NCBI RefSeq assembly: GCF_003148475.1 | Contig: NZ_QGGG01000009.1 | Span: 124,001 to 188,000 of the forward strand | Origin: Pseudaminobacter salicylatoxidans | GTDB lineage: Bacteria; Pseudomonadota; Alphaproteobacteria; Rhizobiales; Rhizobiaceae | Direction of reading: 5' to 3' | DNA length: 64,000 bases | In this document: piece by piece, positions 51,201 through 60,238 of the stretch | Numbering within the stretch: the stretch's first letter is position 1 | Layout: each line of letters starts with the position of its first letter | The notes under the pieces: generated by a model | The model's input: only the letters and a program-made list of their open reading frames with translations | Database searches by the model: none | What the model was told of the DNA's origin: nothing | Made by a program: the position numbers and the translations under genes

Positions 51201-52469
51201 ATGAAGATTTCCAAGGCCCTTCTGGTCGATCCCGAGCGCAACTCATTGTACGGATGCGCCGCGGTCGCGCTTTCCATCTTCGTCTTTGCCTATTCGACGC
51301 GGTTCGGTCAGGTCTTTGTCCTTGCCTACTACGCTTGCTGGCTGCCGCTTCTGCTTGTGGATCGCCGGCGCATCCTTGACTGCTACTGGCGGTTCGGCTG
51401 GATCGTGGCCTTCGCGGTCCTCGCCTGCCTTTCCGTGTTCTGGTCGGCCGCGCCCACCGCCACCGCGCGCGCGGGCGTACAGTTGCTCTCACATGTGATT
51501 TGCGCGCTGATCGCGGCACGCACGATCAGCTTGCACACCCTGTGCCGGGGCGCCATCGTCGGCATCTTCGTCGTGCTGCTCTATTCCTTTGCATTCGGGC
51601 AATACAATTACGATCCGCTTGACGGCACCTACAGCTTCGTCGGTGCCTTCTCGTCGAAGAACCAGATCGGGCTCTTCGCCTCGCTCGGCATCTATTTCGC
51701 GTTTTCCGGCATCTTCATCCTGCGTGAGCGCGCGGCATGGCGGCTTCTGGCGCTTGTCTGCGGAGCGGTTTCAGCCGTTGCGCTGGCCAAGGCGCAGTCT
51801 GCCACCTCGGTTCTGGCAATCGTGGCGACGCTGGGGGCCGTTGGCTGCCTGATGGTCGTCATGAAGTTCCCGCCCTCGATCCGCAAGATCGCCCTTGTTG
51901 CCGCTTCGATAATAGCTGTTGTCGCGGTTTTCGCGGCGACCAGTCTGGGTGCATTCGATGTCGTGCTCGGCGCGTTCGGCAAGGATTCGACGCTCACCGG
52001 TCGCACCTATCTGTGGTCACAGGGCTGGGAAGCCGCGGCCCAGGCACCGGTTTTCGGTGTCGGCTATCAGGCCTATTGGGTCCAGGGTTTTTCAGAGGCA
52101 GAGCGGCTGTGGGCTGAATTCTACATCGGTTCGCGCAGTGGCTTTCATTTCCATAACACCTATATCGAGGTGCTGGTCGAGCTCGGGGCGGTCGGGCTGG
52201 TGCTCATCGCCATGCTCATGATCCGCGTTCCGTTCGGATTCATTTCGCGGCTGGCAAGCGCACGCCACGACCCGGTCTCGCTGGTCGCGTTCGGCATTGC
52301 CTGGATGTTTCTCATACGCTCCTTCGTGGAGGTCGACGTCATCAATCCCTATGTCGTGGGCAGTTTCCTACTCTACTATGTGGCCGGACTTCTTGCCTCG
52401 CCCTTGGGAAGCCGGCATGCAGTCATCTCCACCGGGCAACGCGATCCGTTCCTGAAAGCCATCGCATGA
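51201..52469 (+). CDS. exoQ: Succinoglycan polymerase ExoQ (Wzy-like)
   Basis: Polytopic inner-membrane protein (422 aa, about 11 helices) that links octasaccharide units into polymer. The O-antigen-ligase/Wzy region is recognisable from FVGAFSSKNQIGLFAS and the large periplasmic loop with GRTYLWSQGWEAAAQAPVFGVGY, FHFHNTYIEVLVELG. It lies between exoF and exoZ, sharing a 4-bp overlap with exoZ, as in the classical exoFQZ order. Confidence 0.93.
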   Translation: MKISKALLVDPERNSLYGCAAVALSIFVFAYSTRFGQVFVLAYYACWLPLLLVDRRRILDCYWRFGWIVAFAVLACLSVFWSAAPTATARAGVQLLSHVICALIAARTISLHTLCRGAIVGIFVVLLYSFAFGQYNYDPLDGTYSFVGAFSSKNQIGLFASLGIYFAFSGIFILRERAAWRLLALVCGAVSAVALAKAQSATSVLAIVATLGAVGCLMVVMKFPPSIRKIALVAASIIAVVAVFAATSLGAFDVVLGAFGKDSTLTGRTYLWSQGWEAAAQAPVFGVGYQAYWVQGFSEAERLWAEFYIGSRSGFHFHNTYIEVLVELGAVGLVLIAMLMIRVPFGFISRLASARHDPVSLVAFGIAWMFLIRSFVEVDVINPYVVGSFLLYYVAGLLASPLGSRHAVISTGQRDPFLKAIA

Positions 52470-53467
52470 ACAGGCTGCTCGGGGTGCAATATCTTCGGGC
52501 GGTTGCCGCACTGGGCGTGGTGGCCTTCCATGCGGCCGAACGCGCGGGCGGCCATTTCGTCATCGGCGCGGCCGGCGTGGACATTTTCTTTGTCGTCAGC
52601 GGTTTCATCATGTGGGTCATCGCTGAAATCCGGCATCCCGCGCCGGCGGCGTTCCTGCGCGACCGCGTCGAACGTATCGCGCCGGCTTACTGGATTGCTA
52701 CGGGCGTAATGGTGGCGGGGGGATTGGCCGGGTTGTTTCCCAATATGCGGCTCACTGCATTCCATGTCTTCGGCTCGCTTGCCTTCCTGCCGCACAGATC
52801 ACCGAGCGATGGCCAGATCTGGCCGGTGCTTGTGCAGGGCTGGACGCTGAATTACGAACTGTTCTTCTATGTCCTGTTTGCCTTCGTGCTGACGCTGGCC
52901 GCTGGCAGACGGCTGCTTGTCCTGGCCTGCCTGTTTGCAGGCCTGATTGCGGCCGGATTGCTGCTTCAGCCGCAAGACGCCGTTCTCATGACCTATACCA
53001 GCCCGTTGCTGCTCGAGTTTCTGCTCGGATGCTGCATCGGCAAATTGTGGCTGGAAGGCAGGATTCCGACGGCCATGACAGGGATGGCACTCATCGTCGC
53101 CGCTGTCGTGGGCTTTGCCTTTGTCGGCGTCACCTATTCAGGCTTCAACACCTTCATTCTCGGCCCGCTGGCCGGCGCCCTCCTGATCGGCGTTCTCGCG
53201 CTGGAAAAGAGCGGCTTGATGCCCCGCGTCGCTTCGGCCGGATATCTCGGCGATGCGTCCTATTCAATCTATCTGTGGCACACGATGGCAATCTCAGTGG
53301 TCGCCAAGCTTGGCGCCGTGCTCTCCTGGCCACCCTCGATCACCTTTGGCATGGCGGTGGTTTGCGGCACGGCGGTCGGGCTGGCGGCCTACGAACTCCT
53401 GGAAAAACCCATCGCCGCCTTTTTTAAATCCCGGCGACATCGGCGCGAGCGCAGACTGGCGATCTGA
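52466..53467 (+). CDS. exoZ: Succinoglycan acetyltransferase ExoZ
   Basis: Acyltransferase-3 family membrane protein (333 aa, about ten helices). The N-terminus reads LLGVQYLRAVAALGVVAFHAAER, with the family R-x10-H pair. GVDIFFVVSGFIMW and the later LNYELFFYVLFAF match acetyl-transferring members such as ExoZ. The C-terminal YLGDASYSIYLWH is also typical. It O-acetylates the third sugar of the repeat. It is coupled to exoQ by an ATGA overlap and closes the exo locus. Confidence 0.92.
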   Translation: MNRLLGVQYLRAVAALGVVAFHAAERAGGHFVIGAAGVDIFFVVSGFIMWVIAEIRHPAPAAFLRDRVERIAPAYWIATGVMVAGGLAGLFPNMRLTAFHVFGSLAFLPHRSPSDGQIWPVLVQGWTLNYELFFYVLFAFVLTLAAGRRLLVLACLFAGLIAAGLLLQPQDAVLMTYTSPLLLEFLLGCCIGKLWLEGRIPTAMTGMALIVAAVVGFAFVGVTYSGFNTFILGPLAGALLIGVLALEKSGLMPRVASAGYLGDASYSIYLWHTMAISVVAKLGAVLSWPPSITFGMAVVCGTAVGLAAYELLEKPIAAFFKSRRHRRERRLAI

Positions 53468-53490
53468 GCCGCGCCGAACCCACACAGGGT

Positions 53491-55116
53491 TCAGGCCCGC
53501 CTATGAATGCAGCGGCCACCGACCCACGTACCGGCAACGCGGGTCTCGATGATGGCCATCGGGTCGTTCGCGAAAATATCGTCCTCCAGCATGACGAAAT
53601 CGGCAAGCTTGCCCGGTGACAAGTCGCCCTTCAGGTGTTCTTCCTTGCCGGCATAGGCGCCAAGCACCGTATAGGCACGGATCGCGTCAAAGACGTCGAC
53701 TGCTTCCGATATATCGAGGTCCTGACCGGTCGCGGTGACGCGATTGACCATGGAATGCATGCCGCGCATGGGATTGGGGTGGCAGACCGGCGAATCCGAA
53801 TGCCCCGGCGCGATGACTCCGGCCGCGTTCATGCTCCGATGCGGCCACATATGGCGCATGGCCTCGGCGCCGCGATTCTGGCGGTAGGCATCTCCCAGAT
53901 CATAGGCAAAGCCGGTGGCGGAAGAGCAGACCACCTTCAGCCGTTGCAACCGCTGGAGGATCGCAGGTGTCACATTGCAGCAATGCTCGACCCGCATCCG
54001 GTGATCCTCAACCGGGTGATGGGTCAGGGCATGTTCGAAAGCATCCAGCACGAAATCGATGCCGCGGTCTCCCACGCCATCGGCTCCGACCATCAGGCCC
54101 GCCTTGTGCGCGCGCAGGACGCGCTGTTTGAAGTCCTCGGCCTCGTAAACAAGCATGCCGCGATTGTCTTCGGGCTCGCCCAGAACCTTGTCGCCGAGAT
54201 AGGGCGTGTAATAGGCGGCGGTGCGCCCGCTGGTCGAGCAATCGGGGCACCATTCCACCCCCGTCAGTCGCAGCCATTCGTCACCGAATCCGGTGCGCCA
54301 GCCCGCGCGGATGATGGCGTCGATCAGCGCGTCCTCGCGTCCGCTGGCCAAAAGGCCGACGCGCAGCCGCAGCTCGCCTTTCTCCCGCATCTGCTGATAG
54401 GCGGAAATGCCTCCGGTCGAACACAGCGAATTGTGCACCGAGGTGATGCCGTAGCTTGCGAAATCCGCAAACACCTGTTGCAAGCCGGCCTGGAAATTCT
54501 CGGTGGTGAAGCGGTCTTGCAGATGGTTGACGATGGCATGGGCGGCGGATTCGCGCAAAAGCCCGGTCGGCTTGCCTGTGGCCGGATCACGGTCGATGCG
54601 CCCGAAGGCCGGGTCAGCCGCGGTCTCGTCGAACCCCACGGCCCGCAGGGCAGCCGAATTCGCGATGCCGAGATGGGCGTCGCGGCGATAGAGAAAGACC
54701 GGCCGCCCGCCCGCTGCGTTGTCAAGCTCATCGAGGCTCGGATAGCCCCCGAGCCGCAGGTCATCATAACCAAAGCCCACATACCAGCGCTCCTGCGGCG
54801 TATCGGCCAGCGTGGCGGCGATTTCGCGCAACAGGGCAGCCTTGGTGTCCGGTCCTTTGGCAAGTTCTACCCAGCTCCCAAGCCGCGCACCATGCAGATC
54901 GGGGTGACAATGGCTGTCGATAAAGCCTGGCAGCACAACCCGCCCGCCACAATCCACCACGGTCGCCGAAGGCGCGAGTGCCCGTATCTCGGAGCTGGAG
55001 CCAAGCGCCAGGACACGCCCGCCCGAGATCGCCATTGCCTCGAAAAATTCCCCGCGCCGGCGCATGGTCGCGATCTTTCCGTTGACCACGATGGTCTCGA
55101 TGGGGCGAAGTTCCAT
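53491..55116 (-). CDS. YtcJ-like metal-dependent amidohydrolase
   Basis: Amidohydrolase-3 family enzyme (541 aa) related to YtcJ/NfdA (N-substituted formamide deformylase). The barrel begins after a small beta domain. Metal-site segments are LPGFIDSHCHPDLHG, the Asp-rich VGADGVGDRGIDFVLDAF, HRMRVEHCCNVTP and the late IAPGHSDSPVCHPNP, with DLSPGKLADFVMLEDD at the end. It hydrolyses an amide or formamide bond; the substrate is unknown. It lies 45 bp downstream of the LysR gene on the same strand, so regulator and enzyme may share a transcript divergent from the ABC operon. Confidence 0.88.
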   Translation of the reverse strand: MELRPIETIVVNGKIATMRRRGEFFEAMAISGGRVLALGSSSEIRALAPSATVVDCGGRVVLPGFIDSHCHPDLHGARLGSWVELAKGPDTKAALLREIAATLADTPQERWYVGFGYDDLRLGGYPSLDELDNAAGGRPVFLYRRDAHLGIANSAALRAVGFDETAADPAFGRIDRDPATGKPTGLLRESAAHAIVNHLQDRFTTENFQAGLQQVFADFASYGITSVHNSLCSTGGISAYQQMREKGELRLRVGLLASGREDALIDAIIRAGWRTGFGDEWLRLTGVEWCPDCSTSGRTAAYYTPYLGDKVLGEPEDNRGMLVYEAEDFKQRVLRAHKAGLMVGADGVGDRGIDFVLDAFEHALTHHPVEDHRMRVEHCCNVTPAILQRLQRLKVVCSSATGFAYDLGDAYRQNRGAEAMRHMWPHRSMNAAGVIAPGHSDSPVCHPNPMRGMHSMVNRVTATGQDLDISEAVDVFDAIRAYTVLGAYAGKEEHLKGDLSPGKLADFVMLEDDIFANDPMAIIETRVAGTWVGGRCIHRRA

Positions 55117-55161
55117 TAGTCACCTTGTTTTCGGCGCCGGGCAACACCCGCGCGATTGGGG

Positions 55162-56136
55162 TCAGGGAAGGGTCGCGGTTTTCTGCATCTCCGCGACCAG
55201 CCAGTTGGAAAATGCGGTCAGCGAAGCGTTCTGGCTTCCGGGCCGCGAGACGAGATAATATGCTTGGCTTTGCCGCCTTATCGTTTCCCGGAATGGCCGC
55301 ACCAGCCTGCCCGCCGTGAGGTCGGGCTCGGCGTTCACATTGTCGCCCATTGCAATGCCAAGCCCGGCGCGTGCTGCCGCAAGGCAAAGCGTGAAGTCCT
55401 GAAAACGATAGGGGCGTCGCGCCGCGGAATCATCAAGCCCGTAGGACAGGAAGTAATCGCGCCATTGCGTGCCCTCGGGATTGTCGATCAGCGGATAGTT
55501 GAACAGGTCCTGCACGCTGTTGAGCCCGGGCAAGCTGTTCGCGACGCCGGGGCTGCACACCGGAAACAGCGTCAACTGGGTCAGCAGCCGGATTTCCTTG
55601 CCGGGCCAGTCGGGCCGGCCATACAGCAGATGCAGGTCGGCTCTGATGGCATCGATGGCGTTGGCATCGGCGGAACTGGAAGCCATGACCACGATGTCGA
55701 TCTTGGGATAGAGTGTCGAGAATTGCTCGAGTTTGGGGATCAACCAGTTGCTGGCCAGCGCGGGCATGCAGCTTATGGTGATCGTGCCTTCATGTGCGCC
55801 TGCGTCAAGACTCTGCATCGCCGCGTCCAGCTGCCCGAAGGCACGCGTGAGCCGCTCCATCAACCGCCGTCCTTCGGGGGTCAGTTCCACCCCGCGCCCG
55901 GAGCGCGCGATCAGCCGGGTGGAAAGGCGCCCCTCCAGCTGCTTCACCTGCTTGCTGATTGCGCCGTGGGTCACATTCAGTTCGTCGGCGGCCGCGCTCA
56001 ACGAGCCGCGCCGGCCAAGCGCCTCGAAGGCGCGCAGCGCGTTCAAGGGAGGAAGCTCTCTCATGGCGCTTGCGTCTCTGGGTGGAGCATCTGCAATATG
56101 TGAGTTTTTCTCCATGGAAAGGTGATTATTTTTCAT
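55162..56136 (-). CDS. LysR-type regulator (GcvA-like)
   Basis: LysR-family regulator (324 aa; the first ~25 residues look like a poorly conserved leader, and ATG codons at residues 8 and 25 are alternatives). The helix-turn-helix is PPLNALRAFEALGRRGSLSAAADELNVTHGAISKQVKQLE, of the GcvA/AmpR class. The effector domain follows from about residue 115. It is divergent from the ABC operon beginning at 56349 and upstream of the amidohydrolase gene, so it probably controls both in response to the imported compound. Confidence 0.9.
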   Translation of the reverse strand: MKNNHLSMEKNSHIADAPPRDASAMRELPPLNALRAFEALGRRGSLSAAADELNVTHGAISKQVKQLEGRLSTRLIARSGRGVELTPEGRRLMERLTRAFGQLDAAMQSLDAGAHEGTITISCMPALASNWLIPKLEQFSTLYPKIDIVVMASSSADANAIDAIRADLHLLYGRPDWPGKEIRLLTQLTLFPVCSPGVANSLPGLNSVQDLFNYPLIDNPEGTQWRDYFLSYGLDDSAARRPYRFQDFTLCLAAARAGLGIAMGDNVNAEPDLTAGRLVRPFRETIRRQSQAYYLVSRPGSQNASLTAFSNWLVAEMQKTATLP

Positions 56137-56161
56137 TTGATTGCCAATTTCTCACAGACTA

Positions 56162-56188
56162 GCATCTTTCAACGATCAGACAAGATGC
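56162..56188. promoter_or_regulatory. LysR-type dyad in the divergent promoter region
   Basis: GCATCTT-N13-AAGATGC, two perfect 7-bp arms, lies between the LysR gene and the ABC operon. Its length (27 bp) and place suit a LysR recognition site; the T-N11-A rule fits only loosely. Confidence 0.45.
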
Positions 56189-56348
56189 AGTTGCGAGAAG
56201 AACAGCCGAACCACGGCCAAGGCAGACCTACTGCCCCGACAGGCAAGAACGACCGGAACTTAACCGGCAGGGGAGAGAGATCAGATCGACAGGACTGCGC
56301 ATCGGACGCGGCTGCGATGGAATCACACCAACAGGGAGGTTTTAGATA

Positions 56349-57386
56349 ATGAGAAGACGATTTCGCAGGATGAGCATGGCGGCTGCGCTGGCCCTGTCCA
56401 CCTTCGCAACCGCTGCCTACGCTGAACAGACCCTTACCATCGCCTCCTGGGGTGGCGCCTATCAGGACGCCCAGCGTGAAGCCTGGTTTAACATCGTTGC
56501 CAAGGAACTCGGGATCACCATCAAGGAAGACACCACCTCGGGTGTTGCCGATGTGCGCGTTCAGGTGGCCTCGGGCAAGCCGACATGGGATCTGGTGCAG
56601 CAGGGCAATTACGGCTGCGCCATTCTCGACAAGGAAGGCAATGCCGAGCCGCTTTCCGATGCGATCCAGAACATGGAAGGCTTTGACGCCAGCCTGAAGG
56701 GCAAGGGCTGGATTTCCAATCTGGTCTACTCGAACGTGCTCGCCTGGAACGACGAAACCTATCCCGATAATAAACCGCAGGGTTGGGCCGATCTCTGGGA
56801 TACCGAGAAATTCCCCGGCGGACGCAGCATGCGCCGTAGTCCGGTCTATAACATGGAGGCGGCGCTGATCGCGGACGGCGTGCCGATGGACAAGCTCTAT
56901 CCGCTTGATGTCGACCGCGCCTTTGCCAAGCTTGAAAGCCTGCGCGACGATGTGACCGTCTGGTGGAGCTCGGGCGCTCAATCCGCGCAGGTGCTGCAGG
57001 ACGGCGAGGTCGATATGAGCGGCCTGTGGAACGGACGGGCGCAGAGCATCGCCGACGAAGGTGAGCCGATCAGCATCACCTACAATCAGCAGATGCTGCT
57101 GACCGATTGCTGGATCGTGCCGAAAGGCGCGCCCAACAAGGACCTTGCCATGAAGGCGATCGAGATCATGAGCCGCCCGGAGGTTCAGGCGCGGATCGCC
57201 CTTTACATCAATTACGGACCGGCCAACAGCAAGGCCTTCGAAACCGGCGTCATCCCGGAAGATGCCGCGAAAAAGCTGCCGAGCTATCCCGATAATCTCG
57301 CGAAGGGCTTCATTCTGGATGCGAATTACTGGGCAGACAATCTGGACAAGCTGACCCAGCGTTTCGACCTGTTCATCCAGCAGTAA
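56349..57386 (+). CDS. Polyamine-type ABC transporter binding protein
   Basis: Periplasmic binding protein (345 aa) of the PotD/PotF-like family. The signal peptide ends near AYAEQT. LTIASWGGAYQDAQREAW is the typical first strand-helix. SGVADVRVQVASGKPTWDLVQ and the central region AWNDETYP...PQGWADLWDTEKFPG follow. The binding-pocket stretch VDMSGLWNGRAQ carries an Asp and Arg that could interact with a charged ligand. A good AGGGAGG binding site precedes the ATG. It heads an operon with an ATPase, two permeases and three catabolic enzymes. Confidence 0.92.
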   Translation: MRRRFRRMSMAAALALSTFATAAYAEQTLTIASWGGAYQDAQREAWFNIVAKELGITIKEDTTSGVADVRVQVASGKPTWDLVQQGNYGCAILDKEGNAEPLSDAIQNMEGFDASLKGKGWISNLVYSNVLAWNDETYPDNKPQGWADLWDTEKFPGGRSMRRSPVYNMEAALIADGVPMDKLYPLDVDRAFAKLESLRDDVTVWWSSGAQSAQVLQDGEVDMSGLWNGRAQSIADEGEPISITYNQQMLLTDCWIVPKGAPNKDLAMKAIEIMSRPEVQARIALYINYGPANSKAFETGVIPEDAAKKLPSYPDNLAKGFILDANYWADNLDKLTQRFDLFIQQ

Positions 57387-57395
57387 GGCGAGGGC

Positions 57396-58523
57396 ATGAC
57401 ATCAGGACCTCTCCGGTCTGACGGGATGGGAGGCGCTGCTGCGCTTCCCATCACGATCAGCAATATCAGAAAAAACTACGGCAGCTTTCGTGCGCTGGAC
57501 AATGTCAGTCTCGACATCCGCAGCGGCGAATTCCTGACCCTGCTCGGGCCCTCGGGGTCGGGTAAGACCACGCTTTTGATGGTGCTATCGGGCTTCGTGC
57601 GCCCGGATTCGGGGTCCGTGCGCTTTGCAGAGCGCGAGGTGGTGCTGTTGCCTCCGCACAAGCGCGATATCGGCATGGTGTTTCAGAACTATGCCTTGTT
57701 TCCGCATATGACGGTGGCAGGAAACCTGGCCTATCCGCTGAAACTGCGTCATGTCCACCGCGCCGAGATCGAGGCGCGGGTCGAAAAAGCGCTGGATCTG
57801 GTGCAGCTTGGCGGGCTCGGAGCGCGCGGCGTGGACGAGCTTTCCGGTGGTCAGCGACAGCGAGTGGCGCTCGCGCGGGCGGTGATCTTTGAGCCGCGCA
57901 TCCTGCTGATGGATGAGCCGCTTTCGGCGCTGGACAAGAATCTGCGCGAGCAGATGCAGCTTGAAGTGCGCAGGCTGCATGACCGGCTGGGAATGACCAC
58001 CGTCTATGTTACGCATGATCAGCGCGAAGCGCTGACCATGTCCGATCGGATCGCGGTCCTCGACAAGGGCAGGATCCAGCAGGTCGATCCGCCGCAAGCG
58101 CTTTATGAGCGGCCAAAAACGCATTTCGTCGCCGACTTTATCGGAGAGTCCTTTTCTCTTCCGGTGACGGTGAACGATGGCGGCGCCACGCTTTTTGATC
58201 AGGCGCTGCACCTGCCGCGCAAAATTGCGGGATCGGAGCCGTATTTCCTCGTGCTGCGTCCCGAGAAACTCACATTGCTGCCCAATTCCGTGGACGGCGA
58301 AGCAGGCGTCAATGTCATCAAGGGACAGGTGCGCCAGTCGGTGTTCCATGGCGACAGCGTGATGATCTACGTGGCCGTTCGCGATGCGCATGAAATCGCC
58401 CTGCGCATCCCGCTGCGCGGCAACGTCGTGCTGCCCCAACCCGGGGAACATGTCAGGCTTGGCTACGGGATCGAAGATACGATTGTGGTGCCCGCGGCAG
58501 AGCAGGCGGGAGGCGAGCGATGA
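57396..58523 (+). CDS. ABC transporter ATPase (PotA-like)
   Basis: ATPase subunit with a C-terminal TOBE/MOP-like regulatory domain (375 aa). Walker A is GPSGSGKTT, the Q loop is in VFQNYALFPHMTV, the signature is LSGGQRQRVALARAV and Walker B is LLMDEPLSALD; the H-loop is YVTHDQ. The C-terminal 110 residues (after FIGESF) form the TOBE part. The start may also be the ATG at residue 11. It overlaps the first permease gene by 4 bp. Confidence 0.94.
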   Translation: MTSGPLRSDGMGGAAALPITISNIRKNYGSFRALDNVSLDIRSGEFLTLLGPSGSGKTTLLMVLSGFVRPDSGSVRFAEREVVLLPPHKRDIGMVFQNYALFPHMTVAGNLAYPLKLRHVHRAEIEARVEKALDLVQLGGLGARGVDELSGGQRQRVALARAVIFEPRILLMDEPLSALDKNLREQMQLEVRRLHDRLGMTTVYVTHDQREALTMSDRIAVLDKGRIQQVDPPQALYERPKTHFVADFIGESFSLPVTVNDGGATLFDQALHLPRKIAGSEPYFLVLRPEKLTLLPNSVDGEAGVNVIKGQVRQSVFHGDSVMIYVAVRDAHEIALRIPLRGNVVLPQPGEHVRLGYGIEDTIVVPAAEQAGGER

Positions 58524-59410
58524 GCAGCGCTGAAAGCGGGGTCCGGCAAAATGAAACCGCCCTTGCGAGGCAGGCGTTCACAGAACAGCTGAAGCTGTTG
58601 TCGTTGTCTTTTCCCGCGCTCCTGCTCGTAGGCTTCATCGTACTGATTCCCATGGGATGGCTGTTCTGGTTGTCCTTCCTGGATGCCGATGGTTTCACGC
58701 TGGCGCATTATGAGCGTCTGTTGCATCCGTCCTATGGCTTGACGCTGCGCACGACTTTCGAGCTGGCTTTTCTGGTCACGGCGGTCTGCGTGGTTCTGGG
58801 GTATCCGCTTGCCTATATCGCAGCGCAGATGTCGCCTCGGGCAGCGCGGATTGTGCTTCTATGCGTGCTGTTTCCGTTCTGGACCTCGCTGTTGGTGCGG
58901 ACCTATGCGTGGCTTGTGCTGCTGCAAAGGCGCGGCCAGCTCAACACATGGCTGCAGGACTGGGGGCTCACCGACGCGCCGCTGCGTCTGGTCCATAATT
59001 TCACCGGCACCGCGATCGGCATGGTTCATATCATGCTGCCCTTTATGATCCTGCCGCTCTATGCCGCGATGAAATCCATCGATGAGAACTATATGCGCGC
59101 GGCGGCCAATCTGGGCGCCTCGCCGGTGCAGGCCTTCTGGCAGATCCATGTGCCGCTATCGCTGCCCGGCCTTGGCGCGGGCGTGATGGTCGTCTTTGTG
59201 CTGTCGCTCGGGTTTTACGTCACCCCGGCGCTATTGGGCGGAGGGCGCGTGATGATGTGGGCGATGCAGATCGAACGCTCGCTCGCGGTCTATTCCGATT
59301 GGGGGGCAGCCAGTGCTCTCGGCGTTGTGCTGTTAGTGATCACACTTGCGATGCTGTGGCTGTTCTCGCGGTTGACAGGTGCGGTCAACGCCGCTGCGGG
59401 AGGGAGATAG
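58520..59410 (+). CDS. ABC transporter permease (PotB-like)
   Basis: First inner-membrane subunit (296 aa, six helices) of the polyamine-type importer. The N-terminal 25 residues are cytoplasmic. TM1 is at about 30-55, with the following WLFWLSFLDADGFTLAHYERL. The EAA coupling loop is RAAANLGASPVQAFWQIHVPLSLPG. It is coupled by ATGA overlap to the ATPase gene, and the second permease starts right after its stop codon. Confidence 0.93.
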   Translation: MSSAESGVRQNETALARQAFTEQLKLLSLSFPALLLVGFIVLIPMGWLFWLSFLDADGFTLAHYERLLHPSYGLTLRTTFELAFLVTAVCVVLGYPLAYIAAQMSPRAARIVLLCVLFPFWTSLLVRTYAWLVLLQRRGQLNTWLQDWGLTDAPLRLVHNFTGTAIGMVHIMLPFMILPLYAAMKSIDENYMRAAANLGASPVQAFWQIHVPLSLPGLGAGVMVVFVLSLGFYVTPALLGGGRVMMWAMQIERSLAVYSDWGAASALGVVLLVITLAMLWLFSRLTGAVNAAAGGR

Positions 59411-60223
59411 ATGCTACGCCGTCCTGCAACCTCGACCCAGATCACCCATCTGCAGCGGCTCTGGCTATATATCCTCTGCGGCCTTGTCTTGTTCTATCTG
59501 GTCGTGCCGACGCTGCTGGTAATCCCGATGAGTTTTTCGGGGTCGCGTTTCCTGAGTTTTCCGCCCGAAACGTGGTCCTTGCGGTGGTATAGAGCCTATT
59601 TCGACTCCGTCGAGTGGCGCGCGGCCACGTCGGTTTCGCTGCAGGCGGCTGCATGGACGACCGTCGTCGCTACCGTGACCGGAACGCTGGCTGCCTATGG
59701 GCTGCATTGCTCGCGACTGAAGATCACGAAACATCTGTCGGTGCTGCTGGTGCTGCCGATGATCATTCCGGTCATCCTGCTTGCGGTCGGCGTTTTCATG
59801 CTGTTTGCGCCGCTGCAACTCAACAGCTCGCTCACCGGGCTCGTATTGTCGCATTCGGCGCTGGCGATCCCGCTGGTGCTGATCACCGTCACCGCCGGAA
59901 TGCGCAATTTCGATCTCAATCAGGAACAGGTCGCGCGCAGCCTGGGCGCCTCCCGGCCCAGAGCCTTTGTCACCGTGACGCTACCACAGATCAGGAACTC
60001 GGTCCTTTCGGCCGCACTGCTCTCATTCGTCGTCTCGCTGGACGAAGTGGTGATCGCGCTTCTGATTGCCGGGGGCGATATGGCCACCTTGCCGCGCCGG
60101 ATGTTCCTCGCGCTGCGCGACGAGATCGACCCGACCATCGCCTCGATCTCGACCATCCTCATATTGCTTTCGATCCTCCTTCTGGGCCTGTCCCAGCTTC
60201 TGGATCGCAAGCGCTCCAAATAG
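59411..60223 (+). CDS. ABC transporter permease (PotC-like)
   Basis: Second permease (270 aa, six helices) of the importer. The start codon directly abuts the preceding stop. The EAA loop is VARSLGASRPRAFVTVTLPQIRNS, followed by LSFVVSLDEVVIALLIAGG, which is typical of PotC/YdcV proteins. Together with the PotB-like subunit it forms the membrane channel for the ligand carried by the binding protein. Confidence 0.93.
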   Translation: MLRRPATSTQITHLQRLWLYILCGLVLFYLVVPTLLVIPMSFSGSRFLSFPPETWSLRWYRAYFDSVEWRAATSVSLQAAAWTTVVATVTGTLAAYGLHCSRLKITKHLSVLLVLPMIIPVILLAVGVFMLFAPLQLNSSLTGLVLSHSALAIPLVLITVTAGMRNFDLNQEQVARSLGASRPRAFVTVTLPQIRNSVLSAALLSFVVSLDEVVIALLIAGGDMATLPRRMFLALRDEIDPTIASISTILILLSILLLGLSQLLDRKRSK

Positions 60224-60238
60224 CCCGACAGGTGCAAG

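Noticed and set aside
53635-55119. Long open frame (494 codons) antisense to the YtcJ-like amidohydrolase
   Set aside because: No domain is recognisable, and the minus-strand gene has all the metal-site motifs.
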